In this document: in pieces, positions 13,001-24,000 of the stretch | Layout: each line of letters opens with the position of its first letter | Position numbering within the stretch: the first letter of the stretch is position 1 | Assembly: GCA_001599755.1 (NCBI GenBank) | Contig: BCHX01000004.1 | Coordinates: forward strand, 1,116,001-1,180,000 | Reading direction: 5' to 3' | DNA: 64,000 bases | Origin: Gliomastix tumulicola | Lineage: Eukaryota; Ascomycota; Sordariomycetes; Hypocreales; Bionectriaceae | Translations under genes and position numbers: made by a program | The notes under the pieces: model-generated | Told to the model about the DNA's origin: nothing | Seen by the model: only the letters and a program-made list of their open reading frames with translations | The model's database searches: none

Positions 13001-13209
13001 TATGGTACCAGCGAAAGCCGATGCTTGAGGGAGATGCAAATCTGGTACAGAGATCTCGAGGCATCCGCCTTTTGGTTTATGATGTTTTGCGTCGGAGTTA
13101 CGTGATTAGCGACAGCCGTGGCGCTGCTAACCAGGGAGCTGAGGGAGGCTGACGAGCCAGCAAAGGCCGTCGAGCCAGACAGCTGGCTGGCTCGAGGTGC
13201 GAAAGCCAT
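10079..13209 (-). CDS. CDC24: Cdc42 guanine-nucleotide exchange factor Cdc24 (RhoGEF)
   Basis: Cdc24 activates the polarity GTPase Cdc42 at hyphal tips and septa. Four exons on the minus strand (13209-12730, 12668-11880, 11811-11625, 11568-10079; introns of 61, 68 and 56 bp) encode 981 residues. In order: the N-terminal calponin-homology-like CDC24 domain (residues about 45-165, with TGHPLLTIYNCL and FAKACMDEL); the DH catalytic domain (about 200-380, with SYRDHIVKELVDTERKYVQD and LLKPMQRLVKYPLLLKDL, the conserved helix that contacts the GTPase); a PH domain (about 400-520) interrupted by introns 2 and 3; a long Ser/Pro-rich disordered linker; and a C-terminal PB1 domain (about 885-981) with the acidic OPCA-type stretch RDEDGDFVTIESDDDIQIAF that pairs with Bem1. 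Domain order and length match fungal Cdc24. The ATG used is the first in frame before MAFAPRASQ. Confidence 0.95.
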
Positions 13210-13318
13210 ACTATGTCGGACTGCACGATCGGGGAGGCGGCTGTTGTAGGGTTCGAGGGGAGAGTCTTGGGTCACAGCCCTCTACTCCATCCGAAGATGG
13301 TTCGGCGCTATCGGTGGG

Positions 13319-13326
13319 TATATATA
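13319..13326 (-). promoter_or_regulatory. TATA-like element for CDC24
   Basis: The palindromic octamer TATATATA lies about 110 bp upstream of the CDC24 ATG, a plausible distance for a TATA box in a fungal gene with a short leader. Assignment rests on position only. Confidence 0.35.
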
Positions 13327-14449
13327 GGCGGTTTCGCAATCGAGGGAGAGGCAGCGGTCGACGGGAGAGGGGGGAGACGTGCGATCTCCAGAAGAAAAGT
13401 CCAAGGAGACGCGAGGCGACGGCTGCGTTATGCGGGAGGGTGCGTGACGCTATGTTTGCCCGTCTGCGTTTGCCCTTTTGTTCCGGATCAAGTCGCCGCT
13501 TAAAGGAGAAAGCCGTGATTATGGACACCCGTCACACTGCGGCGCGACGGCTCAGAGGCGTTGATCGAGCGACGGGAAGCTGGCCGGTGCCCCCTTGGTC
13601 TCTGAAAAAATGCTGGGATTTCGATGCTTGTGGGGAGTCGCTGGTCTGCCCTTCACCGTGCTCGTAGTTAAAGAGTCGGTGGTGGTAGGGGCTAGGGTCG
13701 TCAAATTGCAGATGCCGAGGGGTTGCTGCAGGTTCTGGGTTATTTGGGGGGAATATGCGTTATGGGGGTCAGATATGGGTAATGGGGGGGGTGGCGCTTG
13801 GGCGGCGGTTGGACGCTGCGAGGCCCAAAACAGGCGGCTCTAGGGCCAGAAATGCGTTTTCAACGGTCGATGACGATGCAGGCGTCGATACTTAATTTGG
13901 CCTCGCGTTTGCCTCGAAGCTGCAGGCTGAGGTTCGACTGCAGCAACGGGACACGTGCGGCGTTGGTCCTGGCCAGGCCGGGAGAGGAGGGAGGGGTGGG
14001 GAGACGCAGGCGCACGCACTGCGCAGGGAAATGGCCACCGCCTTCGCTCAAGGCGTGTGTAAGTGCCGGGCCACGGCGGAACTGAGGTCAGACAACGGTC
14101 CAGCAGTGCGCTCTCGCATTCAGCAGCGATAGCAGGTCAACTGTGAATGAGGAATGGAGGCGGTTCCGAGTCGTGGAGGAGGAAGGAATTCGAGCGAGTC
14201 GAGAGCTCAATCCAGCGCTCAAGCCCATGCGTGAATGCAAATCACACCTACCACCAGGACCGTCTCCTGATTGTCGACAAACTGTCAGGGGGGAGCGGGG
14301 AGGGAACAGGCGGACGGGAGACTGGACAGCCGGCCACATCTTCAGCGACGCTGCATCGTCGACTAGCACTGCGAGGTTCCATCGATGCTATGGGGAGAGT
14401 TGCGCCGGCTGGGCCTATCAGTGAGCGAGTTACGCCACTGTGCAGGGCT

Positions 14450-14502
14450 ACAGGCGTCCACAAGGCGCCCACAGGCTCCCACAGGCGTCGCACAGGCGTA
14501 AA
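14450..14502. repeat. Imperfect tandem ACAGGCGYCC array, 10-11 bp units
   Basis: Five consecutive units start at 14450, 14460, 14471, 14481 and 14492, each beginning ACAGGCG or a one- or two-base variant, followed by ACAGCGCTGTG. The period of 10-11 bp equals one helical turn, so all copies would face the same side of the DNA. Confidence 0.8.
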
Positions 14503-15767
14503 ACAGCGCTGTGTCGATGGCGCTGTTTCAAATTAGCAGGTGGCGCCAGTCCCAAAGCAGCCCAAGTTCCCGCTCTAAATGGACGGGGACCCATAGATTC
14601 GAACAAGAGCCGACTTCACCTTACCGGTCAGGTAAAAGATCCTTTTCATGCCCAACGACTCGATGAGCATTGGGGACACATGATGCCCATCATGACCAAC
14701 CGCATGAATGCCAATGTTCCGTGTCTCTGCAACCCTGGAGGGCCACTAGACATGACAGCTCGTGATTCGGCATCTAGCCGCCTGTGCCATGTGTGCCGTC
14801 ACCCGTCATTCTCGCCGAGTCCGCCACCGCCTGTGTCTCTGCTGCCCCCGTGGACATCGCTCCCATCCATTTGATGGTCCGGGCGTCTGCTACTAGCCCG
14901 CCTTTCGAAGCTTCGAATCTCTGATCTCCCAAGGGAGTGTCGGGGCTTCCGATGGTGGGGAGCTTCGTAGGGACATGCTCCGTAATCATGCATCTCGTAG
15001 GTGGAAATGGGATAGTGTTGGCGTTACCCTAGAGCAACTGTTATGATTGGCATCACCAAACGTAAGAACGGTTGAGAATCCACTGCCATGCGGCTGCCAT
15101 CTCAACCTCACAAACAAAGGTATTCCTAGCCATTTGGAAATTTGCGTCCATCCACCTGGATAGTTGTGTGTGAATTCCTGTAAACAACACTCAGTTCACA
15201 GCCTTACAGTTGGATGTACGCTGATGCCGACTCTGGTCAACACCAAGAAGCTTCCTTCCCCACCTAACTAAGATGCACGTTAGGCTGACATCAATCGGTT
15301 TCCCCACTTCTGCTGATAATCGCCGGCGCTTCCAACTCTCATCATCAGCATCAGCCTCGACAAACACGTCGAATCAACCCGCTGCACGCGAGCACATATC
15401 ATCAACATCATCATTCGAAATACAGTCGAACATCTAACCGGTCGTGGAATTTCGACCGAGCATGTGTCTGGCCGCCTCGGACTGAACAGCGTGCTGGCAG
15501 CCCGCGACCCTGTCCGACCCTGTCGAGCTACTCCCGTGACTTGGAATCGTCTCGCTCGAATACGCGTTCTCGAAGCGTCTCGTCCTAGAAGCATCGAACA
15601 GCTCCCAAACGCCTGCTCCCCTCCATCGCCTTTTCGATCTGCATATCTCTAGCCCATAGCCTAGACGAAGCCCTGTGGTGTTCGATAACAGGCCCGCATT
15701 CCTCCCCATAGCATACCTCGCCCACCTCGCGGGCTGCTCAATCGTCGTCCTTTGCTTCCCCGTCAAC

Positions 15768-18700
15768 ATGTCGAAGCGCAACAGGGTCGAGATGGACTCG
15801 TTCTCGCCTGCTGCTCAACCCGACGAGGGCTACTCCGAGGACCCTTTGAACCCACCTGCGTCCAGCGCTCTACACGGCCCTCTCTCTACCTTGAGATCCC
15901 CGGCCGACCTACCAGGATGGATAGCAGCAAACGGGAATCAAATCCCCGTGTCGATGAAGAGAGGTCAGTTGTCTTCAAAGATTGAACTTATGTCCTATAA
16001 ACGACAAATAAGCAGCGGTCTGGGTTCCTCGTCACGAGACTAACTTAGATGCAGAGATCGTGTTGTCCCTTCTGTCCAACTTGCCGACATCAGTCATCTC
16101 CGAGATCGTCGCGCGTCAAAGTCCCAGACTATATATCGACTTTATTCGAACACTCCCTCCTGAGATCTGTCTTAGGATACTTTCGTATCTGGATCCGGCG
16201 GCCCTCATCAGAGTCATCCAGACATGCCGTGCTTGGTGCGATCTCGCTCTCGACTCTAAACTCTGGGAAAGACTATATCATCTCGAGGGATGGCACGCGA
16301 TACAGACCGAAATCGAGTCGTCAGAGGCCAAGGTCAATGTTGGGCTGAATGATTCCATCACCCAGCTGCACCGCATACAGAACTCTGAGGGCCAGACAAA
16401 CAAGATTCGAGCCATCATTCACGACAACGACGGCAGAGATAATGATATTGCCATGACAGGCAACGAGCGCAGCTTGGATAGAAGTGAAAGCACTGGCACT
16501 TGGAGTCTATTTGGCTCGCCGAACTCCTCCTTTACTCAAGGCCGTGTCCTCTCAATGAGCGACGTCGACTCGGATGGCCCCAGTCACTCATATCGACGCG
16601 CGGATTCTGACTTGAGTCAAGAGCAGAGAGCGCGCCGTCGAGACCCCCATGTACCGAACGAGCGGTCATTGCCGCCGATTCTGCCCCCGCAGGATCCTAG
16701 AGCCCTTAGAAGGTCGACTCTCTGGATGTGGGACGCGAATCGCTCGCGGTACCGGATCAACTGGAAGTACCTCTATGACATGAGACGGCGACTTGAGTCG
16801 AACTGGGAGTTGGGCAAATTTGCCACGTTCCAGTTCCCACATCCTCTTCACCCAGAGGAGGGCCACTCGGAATGCGTCTACTCCCTACAGTTTGACTCTA
16901 ACTTCCTCGTCAGTGGGAGTCGGGATAATACGATGAGGATATGGAACATTCACACCCGTCGACTGGTACGGCCACCTCTTGCCGAACATACCGGATCTGT
17001 ACTGTGCCTGCAGTTCGATGCCGATCCTGAGGAAGATATCATTGTCTCGGGGAGCAGCGATTCCAATGTCATCATCTGGAGGTTCTCCACAGGCGAAGTT
17101 CTTCAAAAGCTTTGGTCAGCTCACTCGGAGTCGGTCCTGAACGTCAGGTTCGATAAACGGGTTCTGGTCACATCCTCCAAGGATAAGACCATTAAAATCT
17201 TCAACCGCCGCCCACTTCGATACGGGGATATGGGATACAAGGAGGAGCTGGTAAATCCAGTTGGTATCAATGTTCGCCGATATGGGCATGACCCAGACCT
17301 CGCCCATGAGCTCCCAGTCATTCCGCCCTATAGGATGCTCGCCAAGCTCGAAGGACATGGTGCCGCTGTCAATGCTATCCAAATTCGCGATGATAAGATC
17401 ATCTCTGTGTCCGGAGACAGAATGATCAAGATCTGGGAATGGCCCAAGGAAGTCCTTGAGCGCACCATACCTGCACACGACAAGGGGATTGCGTGTGTCG
17501 AGTTTGATGGGCGCAGGATAGTTAGCGGCAGCAGCGACCACAAGGTGTACATCTTTGACGCGGCTACTGGCGTCAACGTGGCGGATCTCAGGGGCCACAC
17601 GGCGCTGGTACGCACAGTCCAGGCAGGCTTTGCTGATTTGCCGTACAGCAGGACAGAGGATGAGCTGGAGGCCCGTCGGGCAGATGCGGAGCGCATACGG
17701 ACTGGTGTGGTTGATCTTGGCGAAAGAACCAGTCGCCCCTCACGGAGACGGAGGGGCACCGGGAGCTCGCGCCCGCATGAGGTGATGTCGTACGGTGCAA
17801 AGCTACCGGAGGGCGGAGGTGGAGGAAGACTTTACGGGCGCATAGTCTCGGGCTCGTATGACCACAGCATTATCGTCTGGCGACGCGACAAAGAAGGGGG
17901 TTGGGTGCCCGCTCATCATCTTCGGCAAGAGGAAGCAGCAGCAGCGGCCCAACGCCAGGCTGTCGCCGCTCTCACAGCCCCTAGCCTGGTCATGAGCGAC
18001 ATCGAGCCGGTCTCAACAGCATACGCACCGATCCGACCCCTAGCGCCCCAGCCTCCGACTGCTGCAGCATACCAGCTGCCAACCATTTCTCAGATGGCAA
18101 CGCTCCCCATGCCCAACGTCCATGATGCGCAGCCATATCTTGCGTCGTCCGTCTACACTGCACTTATCGATCAAGTCGTGCCGGCTGGGCCTTCCGCGCT
18201 GGAACGTGCCTTGACTAACTATCCGGGCATACTCGCTTACAATAGCTACCTACAAGCCATCATTCAGCGAGAAGTTTCCGTCCCCGTTCGACAGAGGCTT
18301 ATGGGGGTTGTGACTCACGCTCTTTGGGAATCCAACTCTGTCCAATGGGCCCTTGACTTGGAAGCGTCGAGAAGAGGCCAGAGTCGCACAGGCCATGCGC
18401 CGACAAGCTCGATGGCTGCCCGTGCGTCGTCGAGCTCTGGAGCAAGCACTGCACAGACTGCCCAACCACCTCAGCCTTCACCGACCGATACGCCTCAACC
18501 TCAGCCCGCTCAGACTGTCGTCGCCACGCCTATCGCCCAGCCTCACCATCCAGCAACACACCACGGCCGGAGCCGTGATCACGTATCAGAGGCGCAGGCT
18601 GGCGCTCCTGCACCTGCTCCTGGTGCTGGAGCCCTCGTGAACGTCACTGAAAATGCTCCTCAGCGAATCTTCAAGCTTCAATTCGATGCTCGAAAGATTA

Positions 18701-18798
18701 TCTGCTGCAGCCAGTCATCCATCATCGTCGGGTGGGACTTCTGCAATGGGGACCCAGAGTTGGAGGAAGCAAGCAGATTTTTCGCAACGGTATCATAA
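15768..18798 (+). CDS. fwd-1: F-box/WD40 SCF substrate receptor, FWD-1/beta-TrCP-like
   Basis: This is an SCF ubiquitin-ligase adaptor. In Neurospora the FWD-1 protein of this type targets the clock protein FRQ. Two exons (15768-15963 and 16055-18798, intron of 91 bp with a CTAAC branch) give 979 residues. The F-box spans about residues 98-145 (TLPPEICLRILSYLDPAALI, then CRAWCDLALDSKLWERLY). WD40 blades run from about 334 to 675, with signatures such as FLVSGSRDNTMRIWNI, IIVSGSSDSNVIIW, VLVTSSKDKTIKIF, IVSGSSDHKVYIFD and IVSGSYDHSIIVW. A charged loop of about 70 residues interrupts the last blades. A long Ala/Pro/Gln-rich linker follows, then a final beta-rich segment at the extreme C terminus (IFKLQFDARKIICCSQSSII). 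It is longer than Met30/SconB, which argues against that paralogue. Cdc4 cannot be excluded from sequence alone. Confidence 0.82.
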
Positions 18799-19409
18799 TG
18801 AACTATAGGAATGGATCTATGGATGGAAGTGGGAACCTCATATTCGTGTCTCCTAAATGAATAGCACAGGCGTACGGTTTCGGGAAGACATTCGTGTACA
18901 CTAGTAGCGTTCGACTCGTGAACACGTATCGGCATTCTACCACTTTGTTAGCTAACACCAACTGCATGGCTTTCTGGGGTTGGTTGGGGAAATGAAACGG
19001 TGAACATCATACTGCAAACAGCAATCGTTATTGTGATCTGCCCTGACAAGTGCCAAGTCATTCATGGCTTTGGCCTTGTGAAAAGAGTATCTTAGTACGG
19101 CTGTGCAATTGTTTTCAGCGAGGACATGGTGTCCTGCAGACGGAATATGAGCTGTTGTTGGAAGTTCACAGTCTCTGGAGACACATTCTGTGTCGTGGCC
19201 GCTTATTGAAGACACGTAGATAACTCAAGAGCTGAATAAGCTTTCCGAAGTACTCGCGTCCGTGCCGAGAAAGGAGATCTTGTAGTGAATATGAAAGAAA
19301 GTATTATTGTCAAAAAAAAACATGAACTCCTTGCAAAGCTACGCGTAAACCTCGTCCATTTGAGTCGACTCCCATGCGTCTAGATAAATGCTGTCATCCC
19401 TTGATCACG
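18799..19409. other. Convergent 3' region between the F-box gene and VPS60
   Basis: This is the facing 3' flanks of two convergent genes. I see no coding sequence. An A run lies at 19312-19321. Confidence 0.5.
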
Positions 19410-20048
19410 TTACCCAGCCACCTGCTTGACTTTATCTTCCGTCTGCGGCGGTTCGTCCACAAACTCTGGCACAACCTCGTCTTGTAGGAACCCAGGCACC
19501 TGCCCGCCCATCTCCATCTCCAGCTCCTGCTCCATCCCCAGCGCCTCCAGCTCGGCATCTAGCTCGCTCTCGTCCACTTCGTCCGGGATGTCGTAGCTCC
19601 TCGCCAGGCTCTCCTGTATGTCGTTCCCGACGTCCATTAGGTCCGCCATCTCGTCCTGCAGCCGCTCGATCTTGTCGATGTCGATCTTGCCGTACTGCTT
19701 CCGCAGCTCCTTGTTGGTCGTCTTCATGGCGTCGACCTGCGTCATGACGTTCTTGAGGTTGTCCTGCATGTTCTGCGCCTGCTCCATGTTCCACACCTGC
19801 GACTCGAGCTTGTCCTTCTCGGCCTCGTACGCCTTGCGCCGCTGGAGGACCTTTAGGGCCTTCTGCTTGATGGCCTGCTTGCCGGGGCCTTCGCGCATCT
19901 TGGAGAGCTTCTCCTGGTAGGCCGAGAGCTCGCCGTTGAGGGCCTTGAGCTTGGTGTCGATGGAGGATACGCGGGTGTCGATGTTGGAGATGGCGCCGTT
20001 GAGGGTTGGTTTGGGCCCCGTGGGCTTGGAGCCGAAGAGCCGGTTCAT
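19410..20048 (-). CDS. VPS60: ESCRT-III-like protein Vps60 (CHMP5)
   Basis: This Snf7-family protein of the late ESCRT-III assembly recruits Vta1 and stimulates Vps4 at multivesicular endosomes. It is a single exon of 212 residues, the usual length. It begins MNRLFGSKP, a typical CHMP5/Vps60 start. Long amphipathic helices follow: a basic N-terminal half (KQAIKQKALKVLQRRKAYEA) and an acidic C-terminal half (DVGNDIQESLARSYDIPDEV, then DESELDAELEALGMEQELE). The charge switch is characteristic of the autoinhibited family. The last 30 residues are acidic and Pro-containing. It shares a 958-bp divergent upstream region with the large AT-hook gene, and the same window encodes Vfa1, another Vps4 regulator. 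Confidence 0.93.
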   Translation of the reverse strand: MNRLFGSKPTGPKPTLNGAISNIDTRVSSIDTKLKALNGELSAYQEKLSKMREGPGKQAIKQKALKVLQRRKAYEAEKDKLESQVWNMEQAQNMQDNLKNVMTQVDAMKTTNKELRKQYGKIDIDKIERLQDEMADLMDVGNDIQESLARSYDIPDEVDESELDAELEALGMEQELEMEMGGQVPGFLQDEVVPEFVDEPPQTEDKVKQVAG

Positions 20049-21006
20049 CTTGGGGGGGCGCGTGACGTGGGAGTGGTTGGGTTGGCCGGGGATCTGGACG
20101 CGGTAGGCAGGTCGCGACAGGATGGAGGTTGACGAAGCGTGTTTTTAGGCGATGACAAGAAGGCTAAGTGTCACGCGCGGCGATGGACGGTTCGAGTGGT
20201 TGGCTGTGGGATGACGTTAAAGTTGCCTTCGAGCGGGTGCATTGCCCGTTAGAGCGTGACGTTGGGAGCATGGCGGGGCAGGTCTTATCGATTGATGACT
20301 CAGCAAATCACTTACAGTTTTCTTCAGGCTCAGGTCACGCAGGCTGGTTGGTGGCTTTCACTTCACGTTCAGTTTGAATTCGCTTCACAAGGTGGTTGGT
20401 TATGGTGGCCATAGCTTTGAATTGAGCAAACGGATCGAAGTTTTCCATTCATGATTGAATTGGAGAGCTAAAAGTTTGATATGAAAGTGAATGGCTGGTT
20501 CGGGGCATACTGAAGAGCTATGCACCTTTCACTCTTTGACTCTCTTATTATTGTGGTATGCAGCAGGATTGACTAGGCTTGATTGCGCGTCGTATTGTAA
20601 TTCATCCAAAGATCTAGTGGCAATCAATGCCGTCCAATCGTCGAACCCGAGACTTATAGATGCATGGGTATTTCAATCCTCGCGATGGAGGGGCTAAACG
20701 CGGTCCGCATGTGAATTGTCAGAGCCGCTTCACCGCTTAGACCCACATCTGAATTGGGACTAGTCGGCATCGTGAGCTCTGAAAGTAAACAAACGCCGAT
20801 CCCCGGCATCTTTTCTATTTCGTGATCTGCACTATACGCGAACTTCGACCTTCTTTCTTCAACCACCAGCTTTCTCGATCCGGCGTTACCACGACTTCAC
20901 AATTTTTTCTTTCTTCTCGACCAAGCAAGCGCCCACATCTCACATCACAACCTCCTCGCCCCTCTCCTCCCTCCTCCCTCCTCCTCCCATCTCGACTCCA
21001 TTCGAG
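20049..21006. promoter_or_regulatory. Divergent intergenic region between VPS60 and the AT-hook gene
   Basis: Both genes read outward. A pyrimidine-rich CTCC tract (about 20955-20998) lies directly upstream of the right-hand ATG, as is common at fungal transcription start regions. No coding sequence is visible. Confidence 0.45.
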
Positions 21007-24000
21007 ATGGAGGAATCGCGCCAGCCATTCGAGGCTGGCATTGTCGCGACGTAAGTGCACGAACGAGCCCTAGACTCCTGCGAAGTGATTTATACCAACA
21101 ATTGGTATAGCTCCGCGGCGAACCCTCCCTTCCTCCCCTTCTTCCCATCTCTCGCGTCCACCGTTGGTGAGACCGCGACGAAGCGGGACGGTCCCGCCAC
21201 AACCGTCCCAAGCCCGACGTACGAACTCTTTGCCCGATTGTCGAGTGAGCAAAATATACCCGTGCTAACGCATTGTGACTAGCAATTGGGCCGCCTCCCT
21301 CGCCGTCCAGGGCCACCAGGAGCGGCTCCGAGCCTGGGATCGGGTTGCCACCCCGGCAGCCTCCCAGCGCTTCGGTTGCCGCCAGACAATCATGCGCCGG
21401 ACGCAGATCTGCGCACGGGGGCGCCCCCGTGTCGCATCTGTCAACAGTCGCCCAGGGCCAGTGGTAGCCAGGGCTCCCGAGCACGTTGCTCGGAGACGCA
21501 AGCTCTGTCACTCGGACGAGGACGGAGGGCGGGCTGAGTTCGGCGAGCCCTTGACGGCGAGCCAAGTCGACGAGCTCTGGGCCAGAGCTGAGTGTATGTG
21601 CTTGCAGCTCCTTCTCTGCTACTGACTCGTGCTAACATTGCCACCTAGCGATGGTCCTGGATCGCTACCTGAAGCATCCATCGATGAACCTGGCCCGAGA
21701 CGTTCGCGACGCCCGATTGGGCCGTCTGCGCCAGTGCAGCGGCCGGAAACGATCGAGGCAGGATGAGGACGGCAACCTGCCTGACCGAGGCCGCTTCGCT
21801 CTACACCTCTACGCCCGCCTCTCACCACTGCTGGCCGAAGCGTGGAAGAAGCTGGGCCTGTTGAGCGAGAAGGCGGCCAAGGTCATGGCGGCGAGCCAGA
21901 ATGCCAACAAGAAGCCGCGCCATCCTCGACGACACCTGGCCTTCGAAGGCATGCCCGACCTGTCCACCATCCACGATGTCACGGAGCCAGAGTGCTCGCA
22001 GGACGCTATTCCCCTGCCCTCAGCTCCCGCTCAGGTCTCGCCACGGAAGAGAAAGGAACGTCTTGACGCACATTTGGACAACGCGCAAGACCGACTCCGA
22101 GAAAAGATGGTGAAGCTCAGCCCCAGTGGCTCCGCTGCAGATGGCTCATCTCCCATCAAGCCCACTTCGCCGACCACCGCTTCAGAGAAGCCCTCTCCTG
22201 CGCACGCCCATGGTATCGCAAGCACTGGCCGAGCTCTCAGTGGCGCCCTATTCACTTCCGGAGAACCGATTGCCAGCAGCCCTGTGCAAAGCCCTACCAA
22301 GACCTTCCGAGTGCCCTCACTATCACCCACTACTTTCCTCTCGACCACCGATCACTCAGCAAGCGAGAATGTCACCCAGCCTGCTGAATCTCCAATCCGC
22401 CGACCAGGCGCTCCGACACCCTCTAGATGGGCGCGAGCTTACCCTACTACACCTCTCCCTCAAGACACTCATCTTCCTATTACGCCAGGCTCAAAGCTCA
22501 TCGATACAGATGTTGCGAAGCTTACAGACTCAATTCCGAGACCTGTCGAGAGGCCAGTCAGCACCCCCACCCATTGGGAGCGTGAGCCCACGTCTTTTGA
22601 CTTCGACAATCAGTCTGGGACCAGTACCCCTCTGGGTAGCGACAGCCGGATGTCATTCATCGGTGCATCTCAGCTCACTTCAACCCCGGCGAGCCAACCT
22701 GGCCGACGCCTAGTCGAGCGAAGGCGCCGAAAGAGCGAGCCTCTCGTGCAGAAGCATCTCATGAAGATGCAGCAGAGCCGCAGACAGTCCATGGGCCACT
22801 CTAAGCTACACGATTTGCAAGAGGAAGAAACGTCAGCAATTGATGCTAGACAGAAGAAGATTGAGTTGGGCTCGAATGATGCCACCAAGGCGACGCTACC
22901 TTTGCCTCAGAGCGACGGTCTAGCGCAGAAGTCGCCCGTATCAGAGGCTGGAGATGTCAAGACCGATGTCACCGCTCCTCTGCCCCTCTTCTTCAGGGAT
23001 AGGACCCCTCTGTCTAAGCGTCGTGACCCGACCACACCCTTCCACGACAGAAACACCTACGATATCGACGTTCGCCAGAACCTTGACATTTTTGGGGCTA
23101 AGACTCCCACCAAGGCTTCTCAACAGTCCGTCGCCAAGAGCGTGCAGCAGCTCGTAAAGATGGTCGAGGACCGCTGCGATGGCCACGCTAAGGCCGTGGT
23201 TATGGAGGAGAATGGCAGGCTGATTGTTCGGTTTAAGCTGCCGATGAAATATGCTGCCATGTTTCCCTCGTCGCAAGGTCCGGACGACTCACACTTTACT
23301 TCTACACCCTCCGCCATCTCTTCATCCCCGAGAATCAGGTTTGGCCCTGTTCACATTTCTCCCGTGCCTCAAGCTCGTGAGCATACGACAGCAGCTTCTA
23401 CCCCGGCTCGAGTTGCGTCCTCTACGCCAGCAAAGCCTGCTACGATGAAGAGCTCTCCCTATTCAGATGGTGCAACTTCTGAGACACCTGCTTCTAAGCA
23501 CATCGCGCAGCATACCGAGCCTTGCGGTCTTGAAGAGAAGGTCGACTCTGAGCCCAACGTGACCAATGAGCTCACTCCCCAACACCCTCCGCAGGCCACC
23601 CCAACCCAATATACTCCTCACATTCCAGGCTTCCTCCCACCCGCCTCGGATGACGATCGAACTCTCATTGTTGGCGATTTTGATATGACTGCCAACCAAA
23701 CAGTCAGCACACCACGCGCCCGAGCAGTCGCACCAAATTCCCCAGCTGCCAACACCCCATCGCAGCTTCGCACGCCTTTGAATCTGCGTGCTGACGCCCA
23801 AGGCGAAGGTCTAGAGCCCCCAAGCTCAGGGCTTATTTCTGACATTTCTTTCAACGCCACTTTCCAAACCCCGACTCATGGTCACCTTGACTTTTCTCCG
23901 AGCGTGCAGACCCACAACGCCGCTGCTCCCTCTTCGCAGCCAGCCTCTTCTACTGAAGCACAGGGCTCCGACTCCGAGAAGAAGATCCAGACCCCCAGAG

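Larger units (their letters stand above)
13210..15767. promoter_or_regulatory. Shared 2.6-kb divergent regulatory region of CDC24 and the F-box/WD40 gene
   Basis: Both flanking genes point away from this region and I see no gene inside it. It holds a TATA-like octamer near CDC24 and an ACAGGCG tandem array in its middle. The part next to the F-box gene (15270-15767) is probably its 5' leader; it contains upstream ATGs, for example at 15271. Confidence 0.5.

Noticed and set aside
14580..14630. Possible tRNA-like TTCGAAC near 14598
   Set aside because: Only the T-loop-like heptamer is present. No A box, acceptor stem or anticodon arm can be formed around it.
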